Shown: positions 23,318 to 35,474, counted from the stretch's first letter. The stretch: 64,000 nt of DNA from Fragum whitleyi (GCA_948146395.1 OX411548.1:65243020-65307019); one strand, 5' to 3'. Notes: generated from the sequence alone by a model not told the origin. Numbers and translations are program-made.

Positions 23318-23545
23318 TTAACCCATTGCTGTTTAATCCCTATATTTTACGTGCCTGTGATTTAATGATTGAGAAAACATTGTGAAAAAAGAAGAAATGG
23401 CTTCCGACATGCAATTTCTTCTTTTTCCACACTATTTTCTTCCCTACTGAATGCTTATTTTTCAAATTTAATCCACTTTTAATTTTCGTCTGCAAAACCT
23501 TTGAATTTGGACGGGTCCAATTTTTTTAAAACAGGAAAGGGTTAA
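23318..23545. mobile_element. MITE-T copy 1, piggyBac-like ends (228 bp)
   Basis: TTAACCCATTGCTGTTTAATCCC opens it and AAAACAGGAAAGGGTTAA closes it, so TTAA-CCC..GGG-TTAA. The interior has the hairpin-prone AGAAGAAAT..GCAATTTCTTCTT. TTAA targets and CCC/GGG ends are typical of piggyBac; no transposase is present. Confidence 0.85.
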
Positions 23546-23967
23546 ACATATTTTCTCTAAGCGTATCAAAATTGAACGAAGTACCAACAGAAACATATTT
23601 ACCAAAATGACCCAAAATTACTATTCAATTACGTCCGAGGTATTTTCCTGAATCCCGAAAAGTCTAAGCGATGTTCCGCAAGTGAACATAAATGTTCCAC
23701 GCTTTCATGAGAATAGTTTGAAATGCCTTACACCTACATATACATTATTATTTGTTTGAGCGCAGAGCTGCTTTCTGATGATTAACATAGGCGGCTTGGT
23801 TTTTCTTCGTATTTGTTCACGTGAATAATCAATGCAAATGCGCCTAGATTTATCACGAACGGTGCTATATTTGGTATACTAGCGTAAAGCTTAATCCTTT
23901 TCTGGAATCCTCTTAATCTGTTAAAATGATACGTTATGATAACTAATGAGTCACATCTCTCTTGTAA

Positions 23968-24390
23968 AATTAGAATCACCATGAAATGGACTCTCAGCCC
24001 ATTCTAAACCATTCTTAATCGCTCAGTCAACGCTCAATTTATTTATTCTAAAAAAACACTCGAACCGTTCAGAAATTATCAGAAATCATTCGAAAATGCT
24101 CCAGAATCGTTCCGGATAATTCACAACTTCATTCTGGTAAATAATACAAATCCGTCGTTGGGTTCATAAGCAGTTGTTGTTAGAGAAGCGTCACACATTT
24201 TATCTATAGAAAATAACGTAGATTTTTTTAAAGGGAAGTAATAAAATATCGATAATTTCGTCCTATTTGGACGAAATTAGCGATATTGTATTACCTCCCT
24301 TAAGTTTCATTTTAGACTCGTTTTTTCACCCTCAAACAATATCTTCAAAATTTATTCCAAAATAATTTAAACTGTCAATATTTCTTACTG
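23968..24390 (-). mobile_element. MITE-A copy 16b
   Basis: This is the complete version of copy 16a: it continues through the core ATTTCGTCCTATTTGGACGAAAT to ..TGTCAATATTTCTTACTG-TA. Confidence 0.8.
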
Positions 24391-24392
24391 TA

Positions 24393-24729
24393 TCCTATTT
24401 TCTTTTCTTTGATTACGTAGATTTGAAGGGATGTGGATGTCCATGTCCCAAGCGTAAATACCAACCTCCGATTCAAGTAATTAAAGGTATGCCCCAAGAA
24501 GTTTCGTGCAATCTGATTGATTGAAACTTGGATATTCGATGAAAAGAATTTTGAGTTCGCAGCTACTGTTTTAGGCTTCTACGAAAGTTGTTCCAGTAAA
24601 ATCTGTCTAATTATGGGGAAATCTTTAAATTTTACATCATTATGTTAATTCTAAACCATGAAGATACCGAGACTTGATTTCATTGATATAAAAAAATGAT
24701 TGTTAATCATACTAATGTCTGAATCTGCT
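24393..24729. other. Intergenic DNA, nothing recognised
   Basis: No feature supported. Confidence 0.4.
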
Positions 24730-25490
24730 TCATGTACCCGGATCCTGGATCATTATCCGTTACAATGGTGGGACGAGTACTCCAGTACGCGCTCATCGGA
24801 CAAGGTAACGATCCTACATGTACCCGGGTCCTGAATCTCTATCCGTTACAAAAGCTGGGACTGGTTCTCGAGTACCCGCTCATCGAACAAGATAACGTTT
24901 CTACATGTACCCGGGTCGTGGAATATTATCCGTTACAACAGCTGGGACGTGTACCGGATATCGCGGAAAGAAACGTTTTTACCCGAGTCCTTAATCATTA
25001 TCTGTCATTATATACAGCTGGGACGACTATTCAAGCACTCGGATATCGGGTATGGTAACGTTCCATCCCGGGTCCTGGATCATTATCCGTTACAAGAGCT
25101 GGGACGAGTACTCGAGAAACCGGGCATCGGGTAGGGTAAAGTTCCTATCCGAGTGCTGCATCATTACCCATTACTAGTAGTCGAGTTTTGGGGCATCGGA
25201 TAGGGCCATCTCATTAAAATCATCTCTACGAAACCACTACGCTATCTCTCCGTTACAGGCAGGGGCGTAGCGGTAGGCAATATGGTGGATCTGATTTTAA
25301 TGAGATTGCGGGTAGGGTAACTTTCCAATCCGTATCCCGAATCATTTACCCGTAACTAGAGCTTGGACAAGCTCTCAAGTACCCGGGTTTCGGGTAGGAT
25401 TACGTCCCTAACCAGGCCCTGAATCAATAGCCGTTATCAAAGCTCGGAAGAGAACCCGGGCATCGGGTAGGGTAACGTTCCTACACGTTC
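24730..25490. repeat. Degenerate ~86-bp tandem array
   Basis: Units start near TACCCGGGTCCTGGATCATTATCCGTTACA and carry AGCTGGGACGAGTACTCGAGTACCCG and CATCGGGTAGGGTAACGTTCC. Starts fall near 24733, 24819, 24907, 24980, 25067, 25147, 25332 and later. The array is GC-richer than its surroundings. The open frame of ~108 codons across it follows from the repeat. Confidence 0.85.
25208..25306. mobile_element. ~100-bp hairpin-ended insertion in the array
   Basis: ATCTCATTAAAATCATCTC and the complement of GATCTGATTTTAATGAGAT flank about 60 bp. It interrupts an array unit. The ATCTCATTAAAATCAGAT end looks familiar from short bivalve elements, but its class is not certain. Confidence 0.6.
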
Positions 25491-25744
25491 AAAACACTTC
25501 ATTCAAAATAGACATAGCTAGAAAAATTGCGATTTAACTGAAAAAGAACAAATTATAAGCGCCTGATTGGTTCTTGAAGCATACTTGTATACTTGTATAC
25601 TTGTATACATATTTTTCAAGGGAGGTAATGAAAATCGCTATTTTTGTTCATCATTTGTTTAATCTTACTCAAATTCGCCCCTACCTCTCATTCAATTTCA
25701 TTCCAAAATCATTCACCTTGTCAATTTCACGATGTTGTTAACTT
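25485..25744 (-). mobile_element. MITE-A copy 17, partial
   Basis: GTTCAAAACACTTCATTCAAAATAGACAT..GGGAGGTAATGAAAATCGC..TTTCACGATGTTGTTAACTTTA. Most of the right palindrome arm is missing. A TACTTGTA motif is repeated three times at 25.58-25.60 kb. Confidence 0.7.
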
Positions 25745-25789
25745 TATTTAATGGTGACAGAAATTACTCTCGCTAAATACTTTATTCAA

Positions 25790-28470
25790 CATGAATTTAA
25801 ACAAAGATGGACCAAACTTATATTTTAACTTAATTAAACACAAAATAGATGCAGGGTCATATCAATTGATTTATCGGACCCACTTATTCATTTGATGGAC
25901 GTTTTAATTAACGATAATAGACTGCAGAGTACTCAATCTATGTCATGTCAATCAAAAATATTCCATATTGTTGCAGACTTTGATTGTATTATCTTTGCAA
26001 TCGCTATTGTAATAGATCGTACTGAGAGCTATCAGTGAGGTGTTTGTTTTTTGGTTGATACAGAACATATCGTACTTGGCATTTGTAAACATATTCCATA
26101 GACAACGTCTTTATCGAAACCTCAATATGGAGAAGATGTTTAAAGTGGCTTGAATATGTGCTCGGGCAAAGTTAGACTGGCCGCAGTCGTTTTTGTTAGC
26201 ATTTTCAGAAAATCTTTTTTTGTAGTTCTTTTACAAGCCTCTTTAATCCAAGTTCATATAAACAAGTGTTGAACAAAAACTTCTTTGTCTTTTCAGAGAC
26301 AGGGGACTTAATTGTAAGATTTGTAATGATTTAATTCCCTTTGAAAAATCACTGTAAAGTAGAGTCTGGCGGTCAGACTAGGACAAAGTATATTCTTGGA
26401 AAACGTGACATCATACAAATGTTTGTCTGGTGAATTGATACTTTGATAAGCCTTAAACATTGCGAATTTCGACACCCCGAGGAAAAGTGACTGAGAGAAG
26501 ATTGTTTACGAAAAAGAGATTGCTTTCTCTTAAAGTCACAGTATTTGTTCTATCGGCTAAACTGCACTTTCAATTAACGTCTGTAGCTTCTTTATACAGC
26601 ATTCTGGAAATTGACATAACATTGCACGTTAATATAACGTTGTGTACCCGAAGAAACGACTGACCAATCTGAGACCAAAATATGATAAATTTGTTGTAAT
26701 TGTTACCTATTTCTAAAAACATTGACCAACTTCAATTGCAAAGAGTTGCTGACGACAATTTCTTCATTTTTCAAAATATTCTCTATTGAATTAAAACCAC
26801 ATGGACTTAAAATAAACGGTCTGTACAAGAAATAGTTTAAAGAACTCATCGACATTTCGATGGGAATTTAAAGTACAGCACCTTTCACAATCGCTCGCAT
26901 TATGACGAGATTTGAAATGTTACAACGGAATCGATGCCAATAAAGATGTCTCTTCAAAAACTGAGAAATGAATATTTTTTGATGATTTTTGTCAAAATAT
27001 CGAATAATAAATCAGCCAAAAAGACACGTTTTCTTGCTAAAAAGTAAATGCGATTTAACCCGTATCAAAAATAACCTTTCGTCGGAGATTTATTGTTTTC
27101 TTCATTAGAGATATATTTTGCTTTGCTTGAGGTCGCAAGAAGCGTTCATTTAATTGTGTCTATGATGTACTATATATACAATATGGCATAACTAAACATG
27201 GTCAACTTGAAAAGGGACTTATTTTATATTTAAATTTGTTGTAACGAGAAACTGTTGGTAGTTAAAGTTACCGAAATAAAATGTCAATCTATATTTTAAC
27301 GTAATTAAACGCAAAATTGATGTAGGGTCATATCAATTGATTTATCGAAGCCATCTTTTCACTTGATGGACCTTTAATTAACGTTAAAAGACTGCAGAAT
27401 ACTCAATTTATGTCATGTCAATCAGAAATATTCCATATTGTTGAAGAGCTCCGCTTTATTATCTTTGTAATCGCTATTGTAATTGATAGCTCTGAGAGCT
27501 TTCAGTGCAATGTTAGTTTGTGAGTTGATACAGAACATATCGAACTTTGCATTTGTAAACGATGATACTCCATAAACAATCTCATTAAAGAGAAGACGTT
27601 TTAGGAGTTTAAACAAACCTCGCAAATTGAAGAACATTTTTAGTGTTCTTCGGAAACTTGACAAATTACACGTGCTTACCGGATTAATGAACCATGGTCA
27701 TTGCAAATTTAACGCTCAGAAGAAAGGTTTTCGAGAAAAGGTTAATTCCGTAAAATAAATTGTTTTCTCTTAAAAGCATGGTAATGGACGGTGGAGCCAG
27801 TTTCATCAAAACATTTAAGACGCATTTTTGTCTTACCGATGACTTACCAATTAAGGACAAAAATCACGTATCACCAATCTATCAATACCTATGTAAAGTG
27901 ATTGTTTTTGCCACTGATTCGAAAGTCATCAGTCAGACAAAAATACGCCTTAAACGTTTTGATGAAACTGCCCCATGGACTCAAGAACGCTGTGAACCAG
28001 AAGAGATTATAAGCCAATATGAGACCATAAGGTTGTTTTTTTTTACCAAATTTCGGATATGTTTGGGTTGTCTAATTTGAAAATGGTTGTTTGCGAATAT
28101 AAAAAGCGATTTCTCTTTGAAAAGAAAACGTCCTGTGTTGAAGAAATAATTTGTGTAGAAACCGGTCGTGGCAAGCCATTTCTTCATTTTTCTAAATATT
28201 TTCTCAACTTCAAAACCATAATTAGGTATATTATAAGGACTTTATATACAAATATTGAAGGAACTCTGAGACTTTGCAGCAAGAATTTTAAGTAAAGCAC
28301 CTTCCAAAATGGTTTTCATAAAGAAGGAATTTTAAATGTTACAACGGAAAAGACGCCAATAAAGATGTCTCTTGAAATACTGAAAAAAGTGTATTTTTCG
28401 ATGATTTTTGTCAAAAATTGGAATAATAAATCCGTCAGCATGACACGTTTCCTTGATAACAAAAAGTGAT
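25790..28470. repeat. Diverged tandem duplication, units ~25.79-27.08 and ~27.28-28.47 kb
   Basis: Blocks recur in order: AGGGTCATATCAATTGATTTATCG, ACTGCAGA.TACTCAAT.TATGTCATGTCAATCA, GATACAGAACATATCG, then TTACAACGGAA..GACGCCAATAAAGATGTCTCTT..TTTTGTCAAAA. Spacing shifts from about 1.49 to 1.42 kb through indels. On the minus strand 44 codons ending NNMEYF-stop are open without indels in both units, but unit 1 is out of frame just upstream. This may be a decayed coding end or chance. Confidence 0.75.
27798..27970. mobile_element. 173-bp MITE with ~46-bp terminal inverted repeats
   Basis: CAGTTTCATCAAAACATTTAAG..TTTTTGTCTTACCGATGACT and the complement of the right end (AGTCATCAGTCAGACAAAAA..TTTTGATGAAACTG) pair over about 46 bp. 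It lies in unit 2 of the 1.4-kb duplication and not in unit 1, so it inserted after the duplication. It accounts for a ~106-codon ORF here. Confidence 0.8.
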
Positions 28471-28518
28471 CTTGATTAAAACTGGTTCACAGATTATTAA
28501 GAGCGAATGAAACGTTTT

Positions 28519-28610
28519 ATCCTGTTTGGACAGGATTTGCAATATTGCAACACCTTCCTTTAATAAATCCTCGTGCATTTTGTTTGTGGTGGACCAATCA
28601 GACGCTTTAA
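28519..28610 (+). mobile_element. MITE-A copy 18, small core fragment
   Basis: CCTGTTTGGACAGGATTTGCAATATTG..CTTCCTTTAATAAA..CCAATCAGACGCTTTA resembles the core and right shoulder of a forward MITE-A. Confidence 0.45.
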
Positions 28611-28741
28611 ATCAACCATAGAAAATACAATTTTGGGATGGTTTAGATGGACTGGATGTCAAACAATGTCGTTCAAATGAACGAAATAAGCGGTATTCTT
28701 TTATATTATAATAATATATGATTATATTATATTAGTGCACG

Positions 28742-28805
28742 TGAAAAGCGGGTTATAAAATTGGAAAACTGTTTGCATCGTTTGTCTTCCTGAACGCAAG
28801 GCGGG
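28742..28805. repeat. PAL-B half copy
   Basis: AAAGCGGGTTATAAAATTGGAAAACTGTTTGCATCG..CCTGAACGCAAGGC is one arm of PAL-B without its partner. Confidence 0.65.
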
Positions 28806-28972
28806 CACTGACGATCCGTTGATTTGCTCTTTACCGGACGAGGATGCAATATATTAACTCTACATCAAAAAAGGTTTGATAATTTCACCAGTGTAACAAT
28901 GAAACTTTGACTTGGTAACCCATTTGGACATCTCAATCATTTACATAAAATGTGTTTCATTGAGAATGACAT

Positions 28973-29105
28973 GCCCTGCGTTCAGTATGAAAACGTTTGC
29001 AAAGCGCTTTCGAAATGATACCTCGCTTTGCACGTATGTGAACGTGCAAAGCGGGCTATCATCTCAAAGCGTTCGCGAAACGTTTTTACATCCTGAACAC
29101 AGGGC
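28973..29105. repeat. PAL-B palindromic element
   Basis: GCCCTGCGTTCAG..AAACG on the left, CCTGAACACAGGGC on the right, and inner hairpin CGCTTTGCACGTATGTGAACGTGCAAAGCG. The middle of the arms (GCAAAGCGCTTTCGAAATGA) differs from the other copies, suggesting a subfamily shared with the copy at the window start. Confidence 0.8.
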
Positions 29106-29512
29106 AGACCTTTCCTCTAGAAGAAATGTTACTTAAAGATTTAATTTAGTCAATTATCTCATAAAACACGTTTTGTTTTCACCCAAGATACGGGCATGAA
29201 TGATTTAAACCCGCGTTTTTCTTACCAAACACTCGAAGAGTTAATTTGTTTTAGCAAATGCAAACCTGCGTCACTTAAGTATGATTACTTTTTTTTAGAT
29301 TCATACCTCTGTATATAAAAAACCTCATTATCTCTGATATAACTTCCACATTACATTTTCTCCCTGTAATAAAAAGATAATGTAAGTTAAACATACTATA
29401 CGAAACCTCACCTTAAGATCGGTAAAAAAATCACACAGATGGCTTTGGAGCCAAAAGGTCTCCGTTCCACACAAAGGAGTGGGATCTGTATTTAGGCTAT
29501 TTTAATACATCT

Positions 29513-29693
29513 CCCTATTTCCAAAAAATCTTACTTTCAAATTGCGATCTCTTTGGACTATTTGAGAAATGTCAGATTTCAAGAACGTCTGTCCTATTTT
29601 TATCCCTATTTCCAAAAATTCTTACTTTCAACTTTCGATCTCTTTGGACTATTTGAGAAATGTCAGACTTCAAGAACGTCTTGTCGCAATTCA
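29513..29693. repeat. Two tandem ~91-bp units
   Basis: CCCTATTTCCAAAAA.TCTTACTTTCAA..TGCGATCTCTTTGGAC and following bases recur with a 91-bp period and few changes. Confidence 0.85.
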
Positions 29694-29890
29694 ATCATAT
29701 TTCAACAAAAAGAACTTCTTTTTTTTAAACTGACTGTCATTTTGGCTATCCATTTGCAAATTTCATTCAGACCTCAATTTGAACGTGTCTGTCTATGGTC
29801 ATATGTATAGGAAATAAAATATGATTCAAATTCTAGCACTATTCCTATTCGCATCAATGAATTCAATAAGTTGGTTCCAAAAGCCGAACC

Positions 29891-30020
29891 GCCCTGCGTT
29901 TAAGATAACCAAATGGTGCAAACTGTTTTTCAATTATTTCCGCTTTGTACGCGCACTTGCAAGAAAAGCGGGCATAATTAGCAAACAGTTTGCACCGTTT
30001 TGTCATCCTGAATGCAGGGC
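29891..30020. repeat. PAL-B palindromic element
   Basis: GCCCTGCGTTTAAGATAACCAAATGGTGCAAACTG..CAGTTTGCACCGTTTTGTCATCCTGAATGCAGGGC, with the inner hairpin CCGCTTTGTACGCGCACTTGC decayed. Confidence 0.8.
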
Positions 30021-30069
30021 AGGACTCCGCAAGGTATTATCAATGATTAATGCCCTGGCAGGACGGAGC

Positions 30070-30843
30070 TTAAGGTAGCAATGGACACATGGCGTCATTT
30101 TTTTCCGCCCAATGAATTTTTTTCTTGGTCAAATATGTTGTAGATTAACATTGTCTAGTTATTATATCAAAATTTGAAGGTACCTTTCCACGCTCGTTTT
30201 CATGCTAGAGTTATCAGCCCTTGAGTGGTATAGGCCATTTTTCAGTAAAGCGGTTATATTCATTTGAGGTCTAGTATAAACCCTGTACTAATTTATAGCT
30301 ATAAAACAAATACAATTTGATAGACCTTATACATGTCTACAATGGCTATTGACAAGAAAATTTCTCTTTGATCAATTGCATTTGCACAATTTGCTTTCAA
30401 AAGTTAAAAATGCACTAATTTTTGTAATTTTACTAGGTAAAAATGCCACAAAAACCTATTTTTTGAAGAAATTACCCAATGAATTTTTCTTATTTTCCGA
30501 TATGTTTATAATCCATATTTTCCCTTTATTTGGTAAAAATTTCAGCATACCTTTCCATGCAAATAAGAAAGTTTTTCGTTAATTTTCAGTGTTCCCCCCT
30601 AATCGAATGACGGTTTTAACGCATTTTTATTGTTAAATTTTATGATCCAGTCATTCAATTAATATCAAATGTTGAAAAGAAGCTAAATTATGAAGTTTCA
30701 CCATCGTTTTTCTACGTTATTTCCATAAGTGGAATCTTACGAAAACCGGTCTTTTTAAACAACGTGCAAAAAGAGCCGTAAAATAAACGAAAACCCACTT
30801 CCGGTTTATAGAGTCGGGAGGCCGCTGTCCATTGCCACCTTAA
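30070..30843. mobile_element. 774-bp TIR element at TTAA
   Basis: TTAAGGTAGCAATGGACA at the left end equals the complement of the right end TGTCCATTGCCACCTTAA apart from one base. The 77-codon ORF inside has no recognised domain. TTAA may be the target duplication. Confidence 0.75.
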
Positions 30844-33298
30844 GTAGCGGATCGTTGCACTTAAGGTTAAGGGAAATCAGCTTTTATCTAAAAAAACTCG
30901 AGACCTTAAATCGTAGATTGGTAACCAAATCCTCGAAACTTTAGCTTAATCAAGCTGAAGTTACGCGGCCTTGGTAACCAAACGATGAAATGCGTTCACT
31001 ATCTCAGAGCAGGTGAATCCTTCAAGTTTTAGGATACAGTTATATGGAACGCCACAGCTGTCACTATTGAAAAGTAAATTCGCCAAATTACGTCACGGTT
31101 AAGCCCCGCCCTGCCAGTTCATTTATTACGCAGAATAACTTTAGCATATAAGAAAAATAATTACACTACGTAAAATTTGAGAAAAAATTGCGACGACAAA
31201 AAGAACAACGCGTTCTTTTCTAAGTGGTATTCGATGTCACTTTCACGATGTATATATCGACTTTATTTATCCATTGGCGAGAGAAAAATGAATTTGACCA
31301 AATACCTGAAAGCGTGCGGAAAAGCCAACATAGAGGCCCTAAAATTCGCAAGACTACACGTGTAACGTTTCTGTCTTTGACAAGCTTGGTTGTATTTCCT
31401 AGACCATTACGTATTATGGGGGCATTAATAATCATAGAAGAAAAAGCAAGACTGGCTTTCAAAGCTAGACCATAAAAATGATAGAATGATCTGTTTTCTG
31501 TCTGTGACAATATCAAATGACAACCCATGACATATATCTTATGCATAGTTTACCCTAGGCACTTATTCATTGTCTTTGTCTCTTTTGATGATTGTAATTC
31601 TTTGCTTAGTCTAACCGACAGATTCTTTTTTACAGTATTTTTTCAAAGGGAATTAAATGCGATAGTCATTACAAAGCTTACAATTTAGTCTCATGTCTCT
31701 AAAAGAACAGCTTTTTGTTCGGCAATTGTTAATACGAATTAAACGAATTTGGATTAAAGATGCTTGTGAAAGAACTACAAATTTATTTTCTGAAAACGCA
31801 AACAAAAAGGCTGAGGCCAGTCTACTCTCTGCAAAAGAAGACATTATTCATGTCGTGTGAATAAGAAGATAGTGATTCTACATCGTTTACATTTTATAAG
31901 ATGACGATGAATGATTTGTCCTTACGCTTGGACTATAATTCAATGAAAAAAGTACTTATACATTATGGGAAACAAAATTGCAAAAAAGGGCAAAACATGG
32001 CAGAAATACTAATCTTGTATTACGCTCATAATTAAACCTTTACCTTTTTCATCGAATTCACATTTTCTATTTTGATAAGTTTTTTGTTTTTACCTACCTC
32101 AAAAAGTACTGAGTAGAACTGTGTTACTCGTATGAAAGTGAGGAAAACGAAAACAAGAAAAAAATACTGCATGAAGGAAACATAAAGAGGATATAAACCA
32201 GTAATCACTCAGCTACCAAATGCTTACTTCGTTAATTCACCACTGCAGACTGGGAACATAAATCGGGAAAGGCGTCGATTTTCAATCGTCGTTTTGTATC
32301 CGTCCAGTTTATGGCCTACCATAAACTTGACATTCACACTAGTTTGTCACGCGGAACCACGTCATTCGTTATCCTTGGAGTTTTAATTGTGAGTGAATGA
32401 AAAGTCTATTGACATTAGTTCGGATGTCGCTTTGTACGATCATTTATTTGCTTCAAAGAGAAATTCATAAACACAAGGAACTACAGAGCAAATTGAATTA
32501 CACAAACATGTATTTTCTTAAGTTTTATAGTAATATACTTTGGCAATACAAACAAGGGACCATTCTTGTGCTATATTTATACTAATTCTTCTACTAGGTT
32601 TGCCAGCACTTTAAAAGAATCACAAGGTTAAACAAAAAGCCCAAATACAATGTACATATTGAAAGTTCTTTTCACTGAGATTAGTTATCATTTGTAATTG
32701 TGTATTACCTTGTATTACCTTTCCCCTTTTTTAATTCCAAAACTGAAGAACTGTGTTATAAATCCAAAGAAGAAAGAACGATTATTTACGAGAAATAATC
32801 GGGTTCGTTTATGTCGTTCAAACGTATTAAGCCTTTATCATTAAATTGTTGGTTTTTTTATTATTTCAAGGACTAGTTTAGCATCTTTATTCTACAAAAA
32901 ATGTATCTCGGAGAAATAAATCCTTGCTTAGGAGAGATTATAAATGTCAAAAGTTTACCAAGGAAATGTTCTTTTATCAGGTTTATATATGTCTTCAAGA
33001 GGTTGTTTGTATTGATTCTGAAATCCGTACATGGCTTAATTTTGTCTGTTCGTCTGTATGTCGACCGTTTTGCGTGCGTCCGAGTTTTCCCCTTATATTC
33101 ATAAATGGATTGTAAAATGTAAGTCTATAGACTGAGAGATGTAGATGCCATTTGGAAGATTTCATAGGGAAGCTTTCAATTATTGAAATCGAAGTTGACC
33201 GTAGCATTCTTTTACATTTTTGTGTTGGTTATAAAATGATTTGGCATTTAAGCTAGAAGTTTTTCCATATTAAATAACAAATAATCCAAAATATATAT
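30844..33298. other. Longest repeat-poor stretch, no gene recognised
   Basis: Only short ORFs occur. An 83-codon ORF (31224-31475) overlaps a 108-codon antisense one; neither shows a known motif, signal peptide or splice context that I can defend. No tandem or TIR structure was found. Confidence 0.4.
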
Positions 33299-33560
33299 GT
33301 GACCAGTCACGCGAAAAGGGATCACCTGGGAAGTGCGTAAGGTGTCGACCCCTGGCAGACTGCGCGGTTTGCGCAGCTTGACTAGGGTCGAAATTGTTCA
33401 CACTCTTCTAACTTTCTGAATCTAGAATAATCAATCAACCTTCCAAAGAAATAAATTTTCAAATACGACCTCTGGTTGACCTGTTCTAGAACCAATCTCT
33501 TCTTCATTTTTTTATTGAACGAAGTTCCCAGATGGTCCCTTTTCGCGTGACGGGGCACGT
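33299..33560. mobile_element. ~260-bp MITE with CACGCGAAAAGGGA ends
   Basis: GTGACCAGTCACGCGAAAAGGGATC..CTGGGAAGT pairs with ..CTTCCCAGATGGTCCCTTTTCGCGTGACGGGGCAC. Both ends are flanked by TATATA. A fragment occurs at 15.97 kb. There is no coding capacity. Confidence 0.8.
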
Positions 33561-33731
33561 ATATATAAAAAAACTTATTTTGAATTTATTTCAAAAGCAT
33601 TCAGAATGTAGAGAATACTTTTTATATTCATGGAGGTATAAAACGTAAAATTTTATCACATGCAATTTCATACCGTAATAAATATACCCGTATCTTACGA
33701 TACAACTAATTATGCAGCTAAGAAAATTATA

Positions 33732-34162
33732 GCTAGTAACACCGTAAAGTTGACACTCATTCAGATGAAAACCATTCTAAATCTCTCCCTCAGCGCCCAA
33801 TTCATTCATTCCAAGTCACTCAGACAATTCTAAAAAGCTCCAAAAATTATAAAAATGATAAGATTTACAACTAAATCTAAAACAAATCGGTAGATAAAAT
33901 CCACGATTTCACAGAAATAATTAAATTTGGTAAGCAAATGATGGGTTCGTGAAAACATAGAAATATAATAAAATAATAAAACCTGTATGCATATTTCATA
34001 AAAGCGAGGTGATAAATATCGCTAATTTTGTTCTCCTTGAACAAAATTAGCAATATTGGATTATGTCCCTTGAATTTCCCTCAAAACTCGTTCCACACAC
34101 TCGTTAAATTTCATTCCAAAATCATTCGAATTGTCTTGTCAATTTCACGTTGTTCTTAACTG
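33732..34162 (-). mobile_element. MITE-A copy 19, near full length
   Basis: AGTAACACCGTAAAGTTGACACTC..GCTAATTTTGTTCTCC..TTTCACGTTGTTCTTAACTG. The first terminal bases are altered. Confidence 0.82.
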
Positions 34163-35292
34163 TCCAATGAATAAATATAATGACTTATGGAACTACTTTA
34201 TGCGCAAGCTAAAAAAATAGCTTCGTACTCAATGTTTTGTTTGTCGAAACAAGAAAAAAATATTGTTCAGCCTAACAAAAGGCTAACTTTGGATTTTCAC
34301 AAATCCAAACATAATAATCAAGACGCAAAAAAAACTTGATGGAATATACGTTGCAGAGTGAATTTTCTAAATCAAGGATAGATAATTCTTGACGTTTATT
34401 ATTGATAAATCGCGTTTGCACATGCATGAGATTAACGAAGAAGTTATATCAATGTTTTAACTATCTCTTATTAGGTTTCTGTCAAAACATGGCATTTTAT
34501 TTAGATAACGGGTTTGAGAGCGTACGATAAATGAAGGAAATATTATTCTTTTTTTTTGTGAGTGTTTTGGAAACGAAAGAAAAAGTAAAAAGGGGGGCAA
34601 CAAAGAATCTACATAAATATACATTTTGATGCATTCTTCAAAATGTAAAACCCTGCAGACCCTGCATTATGAAAAAAGAAAGAAACAATTAAACAAACAA
34701 AAAAAACCATATAGCACGAGGTGAAATAGAACGATATGCCATTTTAGTGCAACACGTACACATTTGAACGTACTCTGCGTCGTTTATTTGCGATTGATTT
34801 TCGTTTTGATTCCGGTTGTTTAACGGAATACGATAAACTTGGCATCCCCACGAAATATCGACACGCGAACGTTTAGTTCGTGGGTTTTATTTTTCTGATA
34901 GTTATAGTCTTTATGGTCGGAATGTGTAATCACTTTAAAACTTTCGAAAACAGAATACTTTATTCAATTTTTGTGTGATATATATTTCAATTTTTTAGAA
35001 ACTGATTAAAACCTATTTCTTTTGATCGAGAACTCAATCGAAATATTGGCAATTTAAGTGTGGCTATCTTAGTAATAAAAATTGTTGTTATCATAGAGTA
35101 ATGTAGTAAGTGGACGAACTATGCAAAACCTAAATCTTGTCTAAATTTGAGATTCATCAACTGGCAAACCTTATGCTTAGTTGGCGATAGTAAGAAAAAT
35201 GTTGCGTAGTCAAACAGTCTCTCGATGCCATAAAATGGAAAATGTTGAAGTCGGGTCAATGTCGTAATTCTTGGGGAGGCATTATTACATCA
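34163..35292. other. Intergenic DNA, nothing recognised
   Basis: AT-rich sequence with purine-rich patches near 34.56-34.70 kb. No gene or repeat is supported. Confidence 0.4.
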
Positions 35293-35423
35293 GCCCTGCG
35301 TTCAGGATGACAAAACGTTGCAAACAGTTTTCCAATTATACCCCGCTTTGCACGTGCACTTGCGTGCAAGCGGAGTATAATTGGAAAACTGTTTGTACCG
35401 TTTGGTCAACCTGAACGCAGGGC
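35293..35423. repeat. PAL-B palindromic element, best preserved copy
   Basis: GCCCTGCGTTCAGGATGACA..AACGTTGCAAACAGTTTTCCAA on the left and TTGGAAAACTGTTTGTACCG..CCTGAACGCAGGGC on the right are near-perfect complements. The inner hairpin is CCCCGCTTTGCACGTGCACTTGCGTGCAAGCGG. Confidence 0.9.
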
Positions 35424-35474
35424 AGTTTTAGCCAAACGTTTCTGTTTTTTTCGTCATCGTCGTAGCGATACTCA

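Larger units (their letters stand above)
22267..24262. repeat. Tandem duplication, unit 1 22267-22986, unit 2 22987-24262
   Basis: Both units start CAATGCCATTGTTGTCTATG and end in ..AGTAATAAAATATCGATAATTTCGTC with only a handful of differences by eye. Unit 2 has about 555 bp (roughly 23155-23710) that unit 1 lacks, including MITE-T copy 1. The duplicated 66-codon ORFs are copies of repeat DNA. Confidence 0.9.

Noticed and set aside
22316..23982. Two nearly identical 66-codon ORFs, apparently a duplicated gene
   Set aside because: They lie at the edge of a MITE inside a recent tandem duplication; identity reflects the DNA duplication only.
24732..25134. 108- and 61-codon ORFs with repeated Tyr-Pro-Leu motifs, resembling a repeat protein
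   Set aside because: The frame follows an 86-bp DNA tandem array that is not a multiple of three and drifts; no start or splice context supports it.
30844..33298. Candidate host exons in the longest repeat-poor stretch
   Set aside because: No ORF here shows a known motif, and no convincing splice-site pairing or polyadenylation arrangement could be argued by eye.
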